This document shows positions 1 to 6,959 of a DNA stretch of 42,547 nt, piece after piece. A model generated the notes under the pieces. It was not told the DNA's origin, made no database searches, and saw only the letters and a program-made list of their open reading frames with translations. The position numbers and the translations under genes were made by a program. The stretch comes from an uncultured Sutterella sp. Its GTDB lineage: Bacteria > Pseudomonadota > Gammaproteobacteria > Burkholderiales > Burkholderiaceae_F. Each line of letters opens with the position of its first letter. The first letter of the stretch is position 1. The stretch is from contig CAJMKD010000019.1 in NCBI GenBank assembly GCA_905213905.1, positions 1-42,547 of the forward strand. The letters are read 5' to 3'.

Positions 1-307
1 TGGGCGTCGTCATCATGACGGCATGCGAGGTCCCGTTGTAGGCAAGCGCGACGGGCGCCTCTTCGGCAGCGCAGTCCGTGTCGGGCCCCGAGGTTGCGCT
101 CGAGCTGCTCATGCGGACGATCGGCAGCAGGCGAGCGCCTTCGGGCGAACGAACGGATGCCTCGGGCGGCGCATCAGCCTGAAGCCCCTCAAGTGCCTCA
201 AGGCTTTCAAAAACGGCAATGCGTCCAAAGCTGTCGGCCGCTGCGTCGTGCGTCGCGCGCGCGGGGCGGCCGGCCAAAAGCGTGTTCGAGATGCTGGGCT
301 TCGGCAT
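1..307 (-). CDS. fdhD: Formate dehydrogenase accessory sulfurtransferase FdhD, N-terminal part (runs off left edge)
   Basis: Reading the minus strand from an ATG at 307-305 gives an open frame to base 1, about 102 residues with no stop. The stretch just inside the window edge reads EEAPVALAYNGTSHAVMMTT, the conserved N-terminal signature of FdhD (EExPVALxYNGxxHAVMMxTP). Known role: FdhD moves sulfur from the cysteine desulfurase to the molybdenum cofactor of formate dehydrogenase, which is needed for activity. A GAGAGG ribosome site lies about 8 bases upstream of the chosen ATG. It follows fdhE by 39 bases on the same strand, so it is probably the last or a late gene of the fdh operon. The first 60 or so residues are less conserved. 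The catalytic Cys region lies outside the window and cannot be judged. Confidence 0.9.
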   Translation of the reverse strand, partial: MPKPSISNTLLAGRPARATHDAAADSFGRIAVFESLEALEGLQADAPPEASVRSPEGARLLPIVRMSSSSATSGPDTDCAAEEAPVALAYNGTSHAVMMTTP

Positions 308-346
308 GAGCGGGCCTCTCGGTGCGGGTGAATAGGCAGGGGAAAA

Positions 347-1273
347 TCAATTGCCGGAGCGCGGCGCTTCGCTCAAATAGACGTCTGCAAGCGCTTCTGC
401 GACAAGGTATTCAATGTCGGGCGCGGCTGCTGCTTCATCTTCCCCGGAGAGAAAAACCGTGGGCATTGCAGCGCCGCAGCCGGCGCAGACGTGGAGCCGG
501 TGCGCCGGATCAGCTTCGTCATGCACGTACTTGAGGTCCGAGACGGCCTCGTCGCCGCAGACGGCGCAGCGGATGCGCTCGAATTTCCAGGTTGCGCCGC
601 AAGCGCCGCAAAAGAGCCGCTTGGCGTTGCCGGTTCGGGCCGTGGGCGCAACGAGGGCGAGAATCGGCGCCGAGCCGCAGACGGGGCAGGTGAGGCGGCG
701 CTCATAGTCGACGACGGGCGAATCGCGCATGTCCGCCAGGCGAGCGCACTGCCGCGCATACTTGTCGAGGAAGGCGCGCATGGCGAGGCCGAGCACGACT
801 GCAATGCATTCGTCGAAAAGCGACTCGTCGAGCTCGCCGCGAACGGTCGCCCAGAGCGCTTCGCTGCGCTCGAGGTAGCCGGGCACGTCGCGGGCCGCGT
901 CGAGAATCACCGCTTTGGAAGCGAAGGGACGCCAGTCGATCGATTCGATCGCACGCTTCTTTGCTTCATCAATGCGGCCTTCGTGCGTAAGCGTTGACGC
1001 ATATGCCTTGGCAAGCCGCTCGAGCGCAGCGGCGTAGGCCGACTCATCAATTTGCAGCAGGCCAAGCGAGAGGATCGGCGCGCCGCCGCGCACGGCGTGG
1101 TCGATTTCCTTATTGGTCGGTTCGTTCGCGCGGGCGTCCGCTGGCCGCAGCGACTCGATGATGTCGGCCGCTTCCAGAAGAAGCGGGCCCCAATTGGCAA
1201 GCGCCTCGCGCACGGACGGATCCTTGTGGCCGGCGTAGCGTTCGAGCGCGCGTTCAATGGCGTTTCGGTTCAT
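347..1273 (-). CDS. fdhE: Formate dehydrogenase accessory protein FdhE
   Basis: 308 residues, normal for FdhE. The family is a cytoplasmic rubredoxin-like iron-binding protein needed for maturation of membrane formate dehydrogenases. The C-terminal half carries four CxxC pairs that can be read directly: CPVC, CGAC, CAVC and CAGC, with the family context LTCPVCGSAP and KRLFCGACGATWKF. The N-terminal half is helical, with the typical PFxxKAVLDAAR-like stretch (FASKAVILDAARDVPGYLE). Start at ATG 1273; GAAGGA lies 9 bases upstream. It sits downstream of fdhI after a 256-bp gap full of inverted repeats and upstream of fdhD, so it belongs with maturation functions of the same operon. Confidence 0.93.
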   Translation of the reverse strand: MNRNAIERALERYAGHKDPSVREALANWGPLLLEAADIIESLRPADARANEPTNKEIDHAVRGGAPILSLGLLQIDESAYAAALERLAKAYASTLTHEGRIDEAKKRAIESIDWRPFASKAVILDAARDVPGYLERSEALWATVRGELDESLFDECIAVVLGLAMRAFLDKYARQCARLADMRDSPVVDYERRLTCPVCGSAPILALVAPTARTGNAKRLFCGACGATWKFERIRCAVCGDEAVSDLKYVHDEADPAHRLHVCAGCGAAMPTVFLSGEDEAAAAPDIEYLVAEALADVYLSEAPRSGN

Positions 1274-1529
1274 GGGGTGTGTCCTTCGGTTTTCGATGTT
1301 GGTATGGAAACTGCAGCTTCGGTTTCTTTGGGTCCGGCTTCAGGCGCAGCGGCGCTCACGCGAGGCAAGCGCAGCGGCGTCTGAAGATCCCGGCCCGCGG
1401 TCGGCCGAACCGCGCTTGGGGCCGGGATGAAGCGATGATCGGCGGCGGGGTGCCGCCTTTTGCTGCAGACCGGCGCTATGCGCCCCGAGGGGCGGGCGGC
1501 CGATGCGTTCGGTCTGCAGCAGGCGCGCC
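1274..1529 (-). other. Hairpin-rich spacer between fdhI and fdhE
   Basis: No gene is recognisable here. The spacer contains several strong inverted repeats: 1387-1396 with 1419-1428 (10 bp, ATCCCGGCCC/GGGCCGGGAT) enclosing a second 5-bp pair (1397-1401 with 1409-1413); 1441-1446 with 1452-1457 (GGCGGC/GCCGCC); and 1461-1472 with 1510-1521 (12 bp perfect, TGCTGCAGACCG/CGGTCTGCAGCA) enclosing a CGCCCC/GGGGCG pair. No T-tract follows these stems on the minus strand, so they are not classic intrinsic terminators. They could lower transcription into, or stabilise the mRNA upstream of, the accessory genes fdhE-fdhD. That role is inference. Confidence 0.55.
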
Positions 1530-2252
1530 TCAGCGCTTGGCGTCCTTTTCGACAGTCACGTTCTTGCCGAGGGCGATCTCTTCGTTCGCCCAGTAGCCCC
1601 AGTGGTAGGCGGCATCGGATTCGCTCACCTTGCCGTCGCCGAACATGATGCGGGCGGTGCCGCGGTAGGGCTGGAAGATGCCGGCGCCCAGGTAAATGTG
1701 GGCAATGCCGACGAAGACCGTGAGGAAGAAGAAGACGTCGTGCAGCAGGCGGGCCCACATGACCGTTTCGGCGCTGAACTCAACCTTGAGGCCGCCCGAA
1801 GGCAGAAGCCCCGTGTTGAGCCAGAGGATCATGCCGGTCACGGCGAGAATCACGCAGAAAAAGAGCAGCGCGCCGTCAGCGAGGCGCTGCGCGGATTTGA
1901 CGTGATGCTGCGGGGGCATGTGCACCTTTCCGGGCGCGAAGAGGTAGAAGGGGAACCTCATCGCCCAGGCGTAGTCGTCCTTGTCCCACTTGCCGAAAAT
2001 GTCCTCCTTGAAAAGGTGCGCAGCGCCCGAAGGCGACTTGAAGAGCGCAAAGAGCGGCACGAGGATGAAGGGAATCGCGAGCAGGCGGTGCAGCATGCGC
2101 ATCGCGTACGTGAATTCGCCTCCCATGATCGAGCCGCCCAGCGTCGGCCAGAAGACAAAGAGTCCCGTCACCGCAAGAAGAATGCAGGCGACGGCGGCGA
2201 CGCCGTGCGTGACGCGCGTCAAGAGCGAATGACGCTGAATGTATCGAGTCAT
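1530..2252 (-). CDS. fdhI: Formate dehydrogenase gamma subunit (membrane cytochrome b556)
   Basis: 240 residues from the ATG at 2252. A longer frame exists to 2312, but its extra 20 residues overlap fdhB and have no ribosome site, whereas AAGGAG lies about 8 bases before 2252 and overlaps the fdhB stop. Four hydrophobic segments are visible (for example VAAVACILLAVTGLFVFW, LLAIPFILVPLFALF, ALLFFCVILAVTGMILWL, DVFFFLTVFVGIAHIYLGA). Histidines suited to bis-His haem ligation occur in RVTHG, MLHRLL, PQHHV and LLHDVFF...GIAHIY. This is the FdnI/FdoI-type membrane anchor that passes electrons from the beta subunit to quinone. It is translationally close to fdhB (10-bp gap). Confidence 0.93.
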   Translation of the reverse strand: MTRYIQRHSLLTRVTHGVAAVACILLAVTGLFVFWPTLGGSIMGGEFTYAMRMLHRLLAIPFILVPLFALFKSPSGAAHLFKEDIFGKWDKDDYAWAMRFPFYLFAPGKVHMPPQHHVKSAQRLADGALLFFCVILAVTGMILWLNTGLLPSGGLKVEFSAETVMWARLLHDVFFFLTVFVGIAHIYLGAGIFQPYRGTARIMFGDGKVSESDAAYHWGYWANEEIALGKNVTVEKDAKR

Positions 2253-2262
2253 CTGTTGCTCC

Positions 2263-3168
2263 TTACTTCGTTTCGTTGTTGGCGGCGCGCTCGCGGGCAA
2301 GCAGCTCGGCAACCTCGCGGTCGGCCTTGGCGCGCTGCTCGGGCGTCCAGCTGCGCTTGGCTTCTTCGATGGTCACTTCCTTGCGGCGATAGCCCATGGC
2401 GGCAAGGAACGAGACGGCGAGCCCCGCGACGACAAGGCCGGTGCCCGCTGCGGCAATCGGCTTCATCGCCTGGATGGCCGGGATGAGCTTGTTGGGCTTC
2501 GGGTCCGTGGGCAGGCCGTAGGCTTCGTGCCCGAACTTGAGCACCGAAAGCACGTGCAGGCCGCCCATTTCCGTTTCGCCGTAGAGCTCCGCCTTCTCGA
2601 AGCCCTTCTTCTTCAGGAATTCGACGCGCTGCCTGCCGAGCGCGATCATTTCATCGCGCGGCCCGAACTTGAGCGCTTCGGGCTGGCAGGTCTTCACGCA
2701 GGCAGGAACTTCACCCTCTTCGAGGCGGTCGAGGCAGAGCGTGCACTTGTCGATGCGGCCGTCTTCGGGACGGAAGCGCGGCACGTCGAAGGGGCACGCC
2801 GAACGGCAGAGCGTGCAGCCGTTGCACTTCTCGGTGTCGAAGGACACGACGCCGTTTTCATTCTTGGCGAGCGCGCCGGACGTGCATACCGAGACGCAGC
2901 CCGCATCCGTGCAGTGAAAGCACGAACGGCGGCCGATCGCCCAGTGAATCGGCTGGAACTTGTTGCCCGAGGGCTTTTCATCGAAGGTCATCACGAGGCG
3001 CGTGTCCCCGTTCAAGTCCGCCGGGCCCTGCAGCGAGCCCGTGAACTTGTTCTCGTTGAGGCCGAGGGGCGAAGGCAGCATGTTCCACTGCTTGCAGGCC
3101 ACCTGGCAGCCTTTGCAACCCGTGCAGTGCGACGAGTCGAAAAGCATGGCGACTTCTTGTTTAGCCAT
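2263..3168 (-). CDS. fdhB: Formate dehydrogenase beta subunit, four-cluster [4Fe-4S] ferredoxin
   Basis: 301 residues, FdnH/FdoH type. Four cysteine groups are visible in order: CTGCKGCQVACK near residue 16, CFHCTDAGC near 88, CNGCTLCRSACPFDVPRF near 116, and CTLCLDRLEEGEVPACVKTC near 140. These hold four [4Fe-4S] clusters that carry electrons from the catalytic alpha subunit to the cytochrome b. A C-terminal membrane segment (PIAAAGTGLVVAGLAVSFLAAM, about residues 243-263) matches the anchor helix of FdnH. The charged tail after it is unremarkable. Start ATG 3168 has AGGAG 7-11 bases upstream; 37 bases separate it from the fdhA stop. Confidence 0.95.
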   Translation of the reverse strand: MAKQEVAMLFDSSHCTGCKGCQVACKQWNMLPSPLGLNENKFTGSLQGPADLNGDTRLVMTFDEKPSGNKFQPIHWAIGRRSCFHCTDAGCVSVCTSGALAKNENGVVSFDTEKCNGCTLCRSACPFDVPRFRPEDGRIDKCTLCLDRLEEGEVPACVKTCQPEALKFGPRDEMIALGRQRVEFLKKKGFEKAELYGETEMGGLHVLSVLKFGHEAYGLPTDPKPNKLIPAIQAMKPIAAAGTGLVVAGLAVSFLAAMGYRRKEVTIEEAKRSWTPEQRAKADREVAELLARERAANNETK

Positions 3169-3205
3169 TTGTCAGTCTCCTAAAACTTTTTTCTCGATGC
3201 GCACG

Positions 3206-6200
3206 TCATGCGGCTTTTTCGAGGTTGACGAGGAACGCCTTGTATTCGGGAATGTAGGAGTTCGGGTCGCCGACATTGGGCGTGAGGTCGTTCACGTTGT
3301 CGCCCGTGGCGAGCTTCGTTGCCCACGAGAAGTGGTGCGGCATGCCGACCACGTGTGTGAGCTTGCCGTTCACCTGCATCGGCGCCATGCGGATCGTCAC
3401 CATGGCTTTGACGACAACCGAGCCGCGGTTGTTCCAGACGCGCACGTCGTCGCCCGACTTGATGCCCTTTTCCTTGGCGAGCTCTTCGGAGATCTCGATG
3501 AAGTTGCAGGGCACGAGCTCGTTGAGCCACGGGATGTTGCGCGTCTGCGTGCCCGACTGCCAATGCTCGGTGACCGAATAGGTCGTGCAGACGTACGGAT
3601 ACTCGCCCGCAGCGCCGCGCTTGACGGACTTGTCCTCGGTGAAGCGGGCGCACGGATTGGTCGCCGCGCCGTTGAAGGCGTTCTGCGTGGGCGACTCGAA
3701 GGGCTCGAAGTGTTCGGGCATCGGGCCGTCGACCATCGGGTACGCGAAGAGGCGCGCATTCTGCTCCCACGTCATGAAGAACGCGTTGTTGTCGGGCGGA
3801 TTCGCAGTGACGAAGTCGCCCACGTCGTTCTGCTGCCAGGCGCCGTTCTTCCACTCGACGAGGACGCGCTTGGGATTCCACGGACGGCCCTTCGGGTCGG
3901 CGGAGGCGCGGTTGTAGAGAATGCGGCGGTTGGCCGGCCAGGCAAACGACCAGTTCGGGTAGAGGCCGAGACCGGTCGGGTCAGCCTTGCTGCGGCGCGT
4001 CATCGGCTGCTTCATCGGATCGAGCGGCGCGTCGTTGTTGTTGTAGTAGCCCGAGAAGATCCAGATGCCGCAGGCTGTCGAGCCGTCGGCCTGGAGGTCC
4101 GCATAGCCCTTGAGGAGGCGCTTCGTCTTCACGTCGTAGCCGTTGAGCGCCCAGCAAAGCGCGCGGATGTCGAACTTGCCGTCGATCTCGTAGCGCATGT
4201 TGGACTTGAGGATCTGGTCGGGGCAGGCGCCGCCCTCGGCTTCATAGAGCGCGCGGATGCGCGCGAATAGGAGCGAGAGGATCTCGAAGTCGGACTTGCA
4301 TTCGCCCGGCGGCTCAATCGCCTTTTCGCGCCACTGAATCCAGCGGCCCGAGTTGTTGATCGAGCCGGTCTTCTCATAGATGAGCGCAGCCGGCAGGAAG
4401 AAGACTTCGGTCTGAATCTGCGCCGGATCCATGTCGGGCGCTTCCCAGAAGGTGGCCGTTTCCGTGAGGAACCAGTCGGCCACGAGCAGCCAGTCGAGGT
4501 TCGCCATCGAGCGGCGGACGTGGGTGCCGTTGGCGGCCGAGTGCGCGGGATTCATGCCCCAGCACATGTAGCCCTTGATCTTCGAGTCGCGCATCATGTT
4601 GAAGGTCATGATGGTCGAGTAGTCGCCGTAGTCGAGCTTCGGGCTGATCTTCGGGAGCAGGTCGTAGCAGTAGTCGTTCTCAACGGTGGCGTTTTCGCCG
4701 AACCACTCGCGCAGCGCCGAGACCCAGAACTTGGGCTTGTTGGCGTAGTAGCCGGCCGCATAGGTTTCCGCTTCGAGATACTTGGCGAGCGTCGGGTGCT
4801 TTTTCGCAGTCGGCCACTTGAGGTAGCCCGGCGCATCCGGCACGGAGGCGCCCACGTCGGGCGAGCCCTGCACGTTGGGCTCGCCGCGAAGCGCATTGAT
4901 GCCGCCGCCCGCAACGCCGATGTTGCCGAGGAGCAGCTGCACGATGCACATCGCGCGGCAGTTCTGAGAGCCGTAGGTGTGCTGCGTCTGGCCGAGCGCG
5001 TAGAGGATCGAGCCCGAGCGATCAGGACGGCCCGTCGAAGCGTACACCGACCAGATCTTCAGCATGACTTCGGGGTCCATGCCCGTCACCTTGGCGACCA
5101 TCTCGGGGGTGTAGCGCGAGTAGTGGCGCTTGAGAACATTAAGGACGCAGCGCGGGTCCGAAAGCGACATGTCGCGCTTGAGAACCTCGAGATCCGGGGT
5201 CTTGAACTTCGGGGTGCCGGGCTTGTTCACCCAGGCGTAGGCGCCGCCTTCGGACGTGTCCCACTTGGCGACGTTCTCGTAGTCGTAGCCCCAGGTTTCG
5301 TCGGAGTAGCGCTTCGCTTCCGGATCCCAGCCCGAGAAGAGGCCGGACGCCGGGTCAAACTCGAAGTCATCGCGCAGCAGGCAGGCGGCGTTCGTGTAGT
5401 TGAGCACGTACTCATGCTGCCAGAGGTCGTTCTGGAGGATGTAGTTGATGAGCCCGCCGTAGAAGGCAATGTCGGTGCCCGGACGGATGCGCCCGTAGAT
5501 GTCGGCGTTGGCGGCGGATCGGTTGTAGCGCGGGTCGACCACGATCCACGTTGCGCCGCGGTCCTGCGCGCGTTCGACCCAGCGGGCCGAAAGCGGATGG
5601 TTTTCGACGTTGTTCGAGCCGATCGAGAGAATCACGTCCGAATTCTGGAAGTCGCACCAGTGCGACGTCATCGAGCCGCGGCCGAAGGAGGGCGCGAGGC
5701 CGGAGACGGTCGAGGAGTGGCAGACGCGCGTCTGATTGTCGATGGCGACGATGCCGAGCGAGCGGGCGAATTTCTGAACGAGCCAGCCTTCTTCATTGTT
5801 GAGCTGCGCGGCGCCAAAGGAGGCAATGCCGTCGCAGCGGTTGACGGTGATGCCGTCCTCCGACTCGACGAAGGAGGCGTCGCGCGTCTTCTTGATGCGC
5901 TTGGCAATGGCGTCGATCGCTTCGTCCCAGGAAATCTTCTCCCAGGTCTTGCTGCCCGGCCTGCGCACGAGCGGCGTGAGCACGCGGTCGGGGTGGAGCT
6001 GCGACTTGCGCTTGGGCGTCACGATGTTGCGCAGCCCCCACATGGCAGCGCCCTTGGGGCAGAGGCCGCCGACGTTGACCGGATGATCGGGGTCGCCTTC
6101 GAGGTTGATGAGTTCGCCGTTGCGCGTCGAGCAGATCGTGCCGCAGCCGCCGGAGCAGTAGCAGCAGATGTTCGTCGTTTCCTTCACGTCGGTGAGCTTG

Positions 6201-6319
6201 TAGACGGGCTTTGCGCCGGCCGTGCCGGACGCCCGTGCGCACTGCGCTGCGGTGGCGGCGAGCGGCGCCGCGCCCATCAGAATTCCGCGCTTGAAGAAAC
6301 TTCTGCGAGAAACTTCCAT
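3206..6319 (-). CDS. fdhA: Formate dehydrogenase alpha subunit, molybdopterin, Tat-exported, Cys form
   Basis: 1037 residues from ATG 6319, close to E. coli FdnG (1015). The start is fixed by a TAGGAGG ribosome site just upstream; the frame continues to 6358 but the extra residues lack a ribosome site. Residues 4-10 are SRRSFFK, a twin-arginine signal, so the subunit faces the periplasm. A [4Fe-4S] site is seen in CYCSGGC...CSTRNGELINLEGDPDHP...GGLCPKG. The active site reads DNQTRVCHSSTVSGLAPSFG with Cys200 (codon TGC at 5722-5720) and His201 where FdnG has Sec196-His197, so no selenocysteine machinery is required. The enzyme oxidises formate to CO2 and passes electrons to FdhB. First gene of the fdh operon; control sites lie in 6320-6959. 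Confidence 0.95.
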   Translation of the reverse strand: MEVSRRSFFKRGILMGAAPLAATAAQCARASGTAGAKPVYKLTDVKETTNICCYCSGGCGTICSTRNGELINLEGDPDHPVNVGGLCPKGAAMWGLRNIVTPKRKSQLHPDRVLTPLVRRPGSKTWEKISWDEAIDAIAKRIKKTRDASFVESEDGITVNRCDGIASFGAAQLNNEEGWLVQKFARSLGIVAIDNQTRVCHSSTVSGLAPSFGRGSMTSHWCDFQNSDVILSIGSNNVENHPLSARWVERAQDRGATWIVVDPRYNRSAANADIYGRIRPGTDIAFYGGLINYILQNDLWQHEYVLNYTNAACLLRDDFEFDPASGLFSGWDPEAKRYSDETWGYDYENVAKWDTSEGGAYAWVNKPGTPKFKTPDLEVLKRDMSLSDPRCVLNVLKRHYSRYTPEMVAKVTGMDPEVMLKIWSVYASTGRPDRSGSILYALGQTQHTYGSQNCRAMCIVQLLLGNIGVAGGGINALRGEPNVQGSPDVGASVPDAPGYLKWPTAKKHPTLAKYLEAETYAAGYYANKPKFWVSALREWFGENATVENDYCYDLLPKISPKLDYGDYSTIMTFNMMRDSKIKGYMCWGMNPAHSAANGTHVRRSMANLDWLLVADWFLTETATFWEAPDMDPAQIQTEVFFLPAALIYEKTGSINNSGRWIQWREKAIEPPGECKSDFEILSLLFARIRALYEAEGGACPDQILKSNMRYEIDGKFDIRALCWALNGYDVKTKRLLKGYADLQADGSTACGIWIFSGYYNNNDAPLDPMKQPMTRRSKADPTGLGLYPNWSFAWPANRRILYNRASADPKGRPWNPKRVLVEWKNGAWQQNDVGDFVTANPPDNNAFFMTWEQNARLFAYPMVDGPMPEHFEPFESPTQNAFNGAATNPCARFTEDKSVKRGAAGEYPYVCTTYSVTEHWQSGTQTRNIPWLNELVPCNFIEISEELAKEKGIKSGDDVRVWNNRGSVVVKAMVTIRMAPMQVNGKLTHVVGMPHHFSWATKLATGDNVNDLTPNVGDPNSYIPEYKAFLVNLEKAA

Positions 6320-6629
6320 GAATCCTCCTAGCAGGGAGTCGGTGCCGGCCGAGCGCATCAGGCTTTCTGTTTCGAAAGGGGTTTGTTCTCTGCGCAGTCG
6401 GCCGAAGGGTCAATACGTTACGCAGCGCCAGTCGTCCGACCTCGGCTGCGCGGGGCTGAGTTTCATGCCCGCGCGCGGTTTGCTCAAGCCGCCGCTCGTA
6501 TAGGTCGCACCCGACGAAAGAGGCATTGGATTACGTCTATTTGCGCATTGTGGAAAGCCCTTAAATACCTATTTAGAGATACATATGGCGCAGGGTATCC
6601 GATGAGGGGACATGAAAACAAAGGAGAGA

Positions 6630-6654
6630 TCGTTATTCTGTTTTGGAATAACGA
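6630..6654. promoter_or_regulatory. Candidate ModE-type (molybdate) operator
   Basis: A perfect 9-bp inverted repeat, TCGTTATTC and GAATAACGA, separated by 7 bases (TGTTTTG). The outer halves CGTTAT...ATAACG are as I recall them for molybdate-responsive ModE operators of gamma-proteobacteria. It lies about 310 bp upstream of fdhA, which encodes a molybdenum enzyme. The repeat is seen directly. The link to ModE is inference, and no modE gene is in this window. It could equally be a site for another dimeric regulator or a hairpin in a leader RNA. Confidence 0.45.
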
Positions 6655-6688
6655 ACCTGTGGGAAAACGGGGGATTTGTAAAGACGAT

Positions 6689-6702
6689 TTGATTTGAATC
6701 AA
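6689..6702. promoter_or_regulatory. Perfect FNR/ANR-type box
   Basis: TTGATTTGAATCAA matches the FNR consensus TTGATnnnnATCAA at every defined position. Its centre is about 376 bp from the fdhA start and about 264 bp from the flavoprotein start at 6960. Either or both divergent genes may be activated without oxygen. I could not place a -10 hexamer at the usual 41.5-bp class II distance on either side, so which promoter it serves is unresolved. Confidence 0.7.
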
Positions 6703-6959
6703 TAAAAGAATGGTTCATGCAGTGGAAACCGAAGGATCGAAACAGCTGTGCGCGTGGCTCTTTTGCGACAAGTCGCGGCAGAATTGGCGCTGTACTGCTA
6801 TCCTTTGCTCGAGGGTTTTCCCTCCTCGACCAAATACTGATTTGCCCGGTGTACCCCCAAAGGGGGGTGCGCCGTGTGCGCGTGCGCTGTTTTCCGTCGA
6901 AAGCCGCTCTGCTGATTCGATGGTGGGCGGCGCATTTCGTCTGACCTGCGCTCGCTTCC

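Larger units (their letters stand above)
6320..6959. other. Divergent control region between fdhA and the flavoprotein gene
   Basis: 640 bp with no gene I can support. The middle part (about 6510-6715) is clearly more AT-rich than its surroundings. It holds an inverted repeat at 6630-6654 and a perfect FNR-type palindrome at 6689-6702 (listed separately). A short C-run/G-run hairpin (ACCCCC-AAA-GGGGGG) lies at 6853-6867. I cannot assign convincing -10/-35 pairs for either gene: on the minus side CATATG/TATTTAAG elements lie around 6560-6590, and on the plus side TGCTATCCT lies near 6796-6804. A 31-codon frame at 6602-6697 has no supporting features. Confidence 0.6.

Noticed and set aside
1503..2486. 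Long plus-strand open frames opposite fdhI, fdhB and fdhA (also up to 603 codons at 4520-6331)
   Set aside because: They are antisense shadows of clearly conserved genes; high GC makes long antisense frames common, and their residues are His/Arg/Glu-rich without motifs.
5715..5725. Selenocysteine codon in fdhA
   Set aside because: The active-site codon is TGC, not TGA, and the frame is open throughout.
6602..6697. 31-codon open frame in the fdh control region
   Set aside because: It overlaps both candidate regulatory sites, has no good ribosome site at its first ATG and codes nothing recognisable.
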